A DNA stretch of 64,000 nucleotides from Acanthosoma haemorrhoidale (lineage: Eukaryota; Arthropoda; Insecta; Hemiptera; Acanthosomatidae): assembly GCA_930367205.1 (NCBI GenBank), contig OV884014.1:70721104-70785103 (forward strand). Direction: 5' to 3'. A program made the position numbers and the translations under genes. Within the stretch, counting starts at the first letter, position 1. Each line of letters opens with the position of its first letter. Positions 62,101 through 64,000 of this stretch are shown in pieces. The notes under the pieces are model-generated. The model was not told the origin of the DNA. It did no database searches and saw nothing but the letters and a program-made list of their open reading frames with translations.

Positions 62101-63881
62101 GCAAGCTGTGTCCACTCTTAGCCACCAATATTCATCTCCGAGGTGGATATCATAGTAAATATTCCAACTGGCTTTCTTCTTTTCTCTTTAATCTCCAGGC
62201 ATCATAATTTCATTTCTTCTAATGGGCTGTGGTAACTATTATATAGTTTATGGTGTAATTTTTTTTTTTTTTTCAAAACTGGTAAAATGGTATAGTAGTT
62301 AGCTATGGAATGGTTTCAACTAATACAGTGGTCTGACTTAATGAAGGTATGCCAAAACATATGAATATTATTCTTTTTGGTCTGAGTAAGCACAGATATG
62401 GCAAACTGCTCACCAAAACATTTTGGCTGAATACTGTTGTCTTGAACTTAACTAACCCTTACTATCAATTGATAAAATTACTTATAATCTTGTTCTCCAA
62501 AATTACTTTAATTAATCTTTCACCATTCTCTCAATATCTGTTTTTCTCTAGATTTCTCAATCAATATTTTATTCTCTGCTTGCCAATATCTTCTTCCATT
62601 TTTCTCATGAGCAAAATATTTATTCATTTCTTCTGCCAGGCATTCAGTGCTTAATTGAAGTTCTTTGAAAATTTCTCGATAATAATACAAGGTTAAATCT
62701 TATGCAATCATCTGTTAACGAGCTTTCCCCTGGTAGATACATTTTTAAAAGAATGCATTAGTGTCATTGAGATTTAATTTTCATATTAAAAATATAAATT
62801 ATATGTTCTGATCAATATCATGGAACTTAGTTTTGACTAGAGGATTATCTTCATATAGAGTCATAAAAAATGCATTACTTCACATCTTCATAAGTTTTTA
62901 CCAACCTCTGTTTGACATAGACATGAATGTTTCAATCATGTAACGTTGATGCTGAAAAAAATAACATATCTAAATAAAGTAATTAGGTGTCATTAGTTAT
63001 TTAAAAATATAATATCTCTAATCTTTTAAGTCTATGCACCTCTTAAATCATTAATTGTGTTATACACTATACTTAACTTTTTTCTTAGAAAATAATATTT
63101 TTGATTTATTATTTTATTGTTTGTACTTTGTGTCAATTATACAAGTACAATACAAATATATTATACATTGTGTTTTCAGCGATGAGCCTCGATACTTGCA
63201 GATAGAAACTCATAAATGCAGCAACTTAGGAATAAGCCTCGTTGGAGGTAATGCTGTCGGTATATACGTCCATAGTGTCCAAAATGGTTCTTTGGCCTAC
63301 AGCTCTGGGCTAAGGTATTATTAATTTTTTGTTACACATCAGAGAATGTTATTATAATACCTCAAAATGATAATAACCTGTTTATATAATTCAATAATGA
63401 TTTGGTTTCCTTCAAGAACTGGTGACAGAATCTTGGAATACAACAGTGCAGATCTTCGGCAGGCTACAGCTGAAGAAGCTGCCTACGAGCTAGCAAAACC
63501 GGCTGATAAAGTAACTGTCTTAACACAGTACTGCATTGATCGTGAGTTGTACTTATTTGTTTTGTGCTAAAAAAGTAATGTGGCAACATTGCATTACCTT
63601 AGCTCACAATTTTTTAATAACATATTGTCTTTTCATTAATCTATTTATCTTTCATTTAAAGGTTACAATGACATAAAAGACAAACCTGGCGATAGTTTTT
63701 ATATCAAAGCACTGTTTGATAGAGGAGACGTCACCGATAACTTGCAGTTACGGTTTCGAAAAGATGACATCCTGTTTGTAGATAACACCATGTTCAATGG
63801 CGTTCCAGGCAGCTGGAGAGCATGGCTCCTAGATGATGATGGCATCAGGAATCAATGTGGTATTATCCCAAGCAAATTCAA
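44125..63881 (+). CDS. dlg5: Discs large homolog 5 (Dlg5), coding exons 1-24; 3' end beyond the window
   Basis: MAGUK-family scaffold of cell junctions and polarity; acts at the cell cortex. Coding exons: 44125-44167, 44250-44376, 44502-44670, 46716-46874, 50056-50217, 50641-50883, 52106-52287, 53357-53511, 53869-54085, 54679-54817, 55680-55810, 55904-56039, 56485-56607, 57269-57485, 57973-58198, 58394-58566, 59335-59555, 59951-60108, 60736-60912, 60996-61261, 61980-62142, 63180-63314, 63417-63541, 63662-63881. All are GT-AG with matching phases and give 1355 codons plus 2 nt. An in-frame TAA at 44113-44115 supports the ATG at 44125; the 5' exon probably starts at 44094. The order is coiled coils, PDZ1, PDZ2, linker, PDZ3, PDZ4, SH3, as in Dlg5 and unlike Dlg1-4. 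The guanylate-kinase-like domain should follow to the right. Identification rests on this architecture and motifs. Confidence 0.93.
45222..45292 (+). repeat. Weak tRNA-derived SINE head in dlg5 intron 3
   Basis: ttggttagtgtcatcttcat followed by ccaaggttcagtcgcctcac resembles the A and B boxes of a tRNA-derived SINE, followed by T runs. The B box is degenerate. Confidence 0.3.
47290..48160 (-). pseudogene. Tigger/pogo-type DDE transposase remnant in dlg5 intron 4
   Basis: The minus strand shows, in order: VYLLDNALSHPSESIL (the DNAP/ASH motif with its catalytic Asp, about 48055-48015), NVTSLIQPVGQGMITSLERR followed by YR (usual NVTSLIQPMDQGVI, about 47970-47890), an open stretch to 47656, then MYHLNDDEIVDINLQSKPSI (about 47570-47510), and TADQFITYFEDQN with RRIRRKV (about 47440-47370). 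This is the C-terminal half of a pogo/Tigger-like transposase (the family that also gave rise to jerky and CENP-B). At least two frameshifts or stops and the DQG-to-GQG change show decay. Its N-terminal half and TIRs were not found. Confidence 0.85.
48832..49015 (+). repeat. Dispersed repeat R2, copy 2, interrupted (right part 49718-49830)
   Basis: Homologous to 24848-25090. The sequence breaks at a TA (49014-49015), resumes after the TA at 49716-49717, and continues in register with copy 1 (tctcaaaaataaaagtaaaa against tctctaaaataaaagtaaaa). Confidence 0.6.
49016..49715 (+). mobile_element. Pogo-like DNA transposon derivative, 700 bp, TA target duplications
   Basis: The left end cagtcaatcctggataagtg and the complement of the right end, cagtcaaaccaggataagtg, differ at 2 of 20 positions. 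TA flanks both sides (49014-49015, 49716-49717). Several internal taagtggaata-like repeats echo the ends. A small frame inside (49278-49487) includes KLKFVCEFESGRLRDKISKH, which resembles the N-terminal helix-turn-helix of pogo/Tigger transposases (EKL.ii.e.e.G....iak), so this is a deletion derivative of an autonomous element. It lies in dlg5 intron 4 and is not the same insertion as the transposase relic at 47290-48160. Confidence 0.85.
51130..51600. other. GC-richer unidentified block in dlg5 intron 6
   Basis: It stands out by base composition from the AT-rich intron (for example cagctgtcactaccttgggc, acctcccaggcggctgctct). It has stops in all frames on both strands, and no domain can be read. 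Probably a fossil of an unrecognised mobile element. Confidence 0.4.
55372..55640 (+). repeat. tRNA-derived SINE in dlg5 intron 10
   Basis: The head cctagtgattagtatgctaa (A box) and gacccgggttcaattcctgg (perfect B box) are spaced as in a tRNA. They are followed by a body of about 210 bp ending near gagctgttggactac before a T-rich stretch. The best SINE candidate in the window; no flanking duplication was confirmed. Confidence 0.55.
55680..56039 (+). other. dlg5: dlg5 PDZ1 domain (exons 11-12)
   Basis: Residues about 533-621. The carboxylate-binding loop is LGVELVGG, followed by IYVSSIIKGSLADG (strand B/C and turn), NDCLIRVNNKDCSNVS and a basic end VVRRRRLF. A 93-nt intron (55811-55903) interrupts the domain. 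PDZ domains bind C-terminal peptides of partner proteins. Confidence 0.85.
56485..57485 (+). other. dlg5: dlg5 PDZ2 domain (exons 13-14)
   Basis: Residues about 622-735, directly after PDZ1 as in other Dlg5 proteins. HGLTLEAGIFISKISTGSLA, then VGDRVISINNKSV, then EAMSILNEPNDVLVIQTLK. The end of exon 14 begins the Pro/Ser linker. Confidence 0.83.
57973..60912 (+). other. dlg5: dlg5 Ser/Pro/His-rich linker (exons 15-19)
   Basis: Residues about 735-1053 join PDZ2 to PDZ3. Low-complexity composition: an acidic/basic segment (VREVRESEEKKRNRNSS), a His/Pro-rich run (FLHPHTHPHSPPPS) and a Ser/Gly-rich run (SVASKGSGGKMSSGSIEKSS), expected to be disordered. The exon-15 acceptor at 57972 was chosen because a better-looking acceptor at 57927 brings an in-frame TAA at 57960-57962. 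Confidence 0.8.
60540..60665 (+). repeat. Second copy of the tcgaaac ... gatgaaaacctaaca repeat
   Basis: Aligned with 42727-42855 over about 110 bp with many substitutions. It lies in dlg5 intron 18. Confidence 0.4.
60996..61261 (+). other. dlg5: dlg5 PDZ3 domain (exon 20)
   Basis: Residues about 1053-1141, complete in one exon. VEPLGIQISCLDSGGVFVST, then NSLASQVGLQVGDQLLEV and a helix YQLAASVLRQCGNSITMLVQ. The LGIQI loop and GLQVGDQLLEVCG motif are typical PDZ. Confidence 0.88.
63180..63541 (+). other. dlg5: dlg5 PDZ4 domain (exons 22-23)
   Basis: Residues about 1196-1282. NLGISLVGGNAVGIYVHSVQ, then GSLAYSSGLRTGDRILEYNS and AAYELAKPADKVTVLTQY. Split by a 102-nt intron after GLR. Confidence 0.88.
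63662..63881 (+). other. dlg5: dlg5 SH3 domain, first part (exon 24)
   Basis: Residues about 1283-1355, continuing to the right. DSFYIKALFDRGDV (ALYD-like motif), LRFRKDDILFVDNT, GSWRAWLLDDDG and GIIPSKFK, the pattern of the atypical MAGUK SH3 that pairs with the guanylate-kinase-like domain. Confidence 0.88.
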
Positions 63882-64000
63882 GTAAGTTATTGATAATAGT
63901 TATTATTAGTCGACATAGCTTTGTGGGACATTCAGTGACAACTCTGAATAACATTAGCATATCGTCATAATCTGAAGATCATGACCTCTGCAGTTTTGGT

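Noticed and set aside
1..64000. CRISPR arrays, operons, riboswitches
   Set aside because: The sequence is eukaryotic nuclear DNA; no regularly spaced repeats or bacterial gene organisation are present.

Overview
The window is animal nuclear DNA, very probably from an insect and most likely a hemipteran. It is AT-rich, its genes are split by GT-AG introns, it holds a fused trehalose-6-phosphate synthase/phosphatase of the insect type, and about a third of the recognisable sequence is decayed transposable elements. No rRNA, canonical tRNA, CRISPR array or bacterial operon is visible.

Three host genes can be built exon by exon. (1) A trehalose-6-phosphate synthase (Tps1-like, + strand, 7 coding exons, 25158-31398, 822 aa). 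The glycosyltransferase (GT20) motifs are mostly present, but the HDYHL motif reads HDYQL and the HAD-phosphatase motif IV acidic cluster is missing. (2) A two-exon gene on the - strand (37584-39601, 648 aa) for an AAA-ATPase-like protein with a degenerate PD-(D/E)XK-type C-terminus. This family is mainly bacterial and is known as a horizontally acquired gene in some sap-feeding hemipterans; here it has an intron and a first exon that encodes a Myc-like nuclear localisation motif. (3) The 5' three quarters of dlg5 (discs large 5, + strand, 24 coding exons, 44125-63881, continuing past the window): coiled coils, PDZ1-PDZ2, a Ser/Pro/His-rich linker, PDZ3-PDZ4 and the start of SH3.

Layout: 1-4.5 kb, no gene. 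4.56-9.05 kb, a nearly full-length Jockey-like LINE on the - strand, with ORF1 frameshifted and ORF2 broken by one stop. 9-18.9 kb, intergenic with a four-copy poly(A)-tailed repeat family (two copies here) and a long-inverted-repeat element. 18.98-20.0 kb, a second, 5'-truncated LINE copy with a 14-bp target-site duplication. 20.7-21.6 kb, two other LINE remnants. 22.4 kb, a 54-codon coding-like ORF. 25.1-31.9 kb, Tps1, with a 635-bp MITE in intron 5. 33.9-34.9 kb, a third LINE copy. 35.3-35.6 kb, a reverse-transcriptase relic. 37.5-39.6 kb, the AAA-ATPase-like gene. 40.3-43 kb, repeats. 44.1 kb to the end, dlg5, whose fourth intron carries a Tigger/pogo transposase pseudogene and a separate 700-bp pogo-like element with TA duplications.

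The three genes have unrelated roles (sugar metabolism, an unknown ATPase and cell polarity), and nothing suggests that they act together. The most interesting points are the AAA-ATPase-like gene with its nuclear-targeting exon, the altered phosphatase site of the TPS, and two transposon insertions whose empty target sites can be read from paralogous repeats in the same window.
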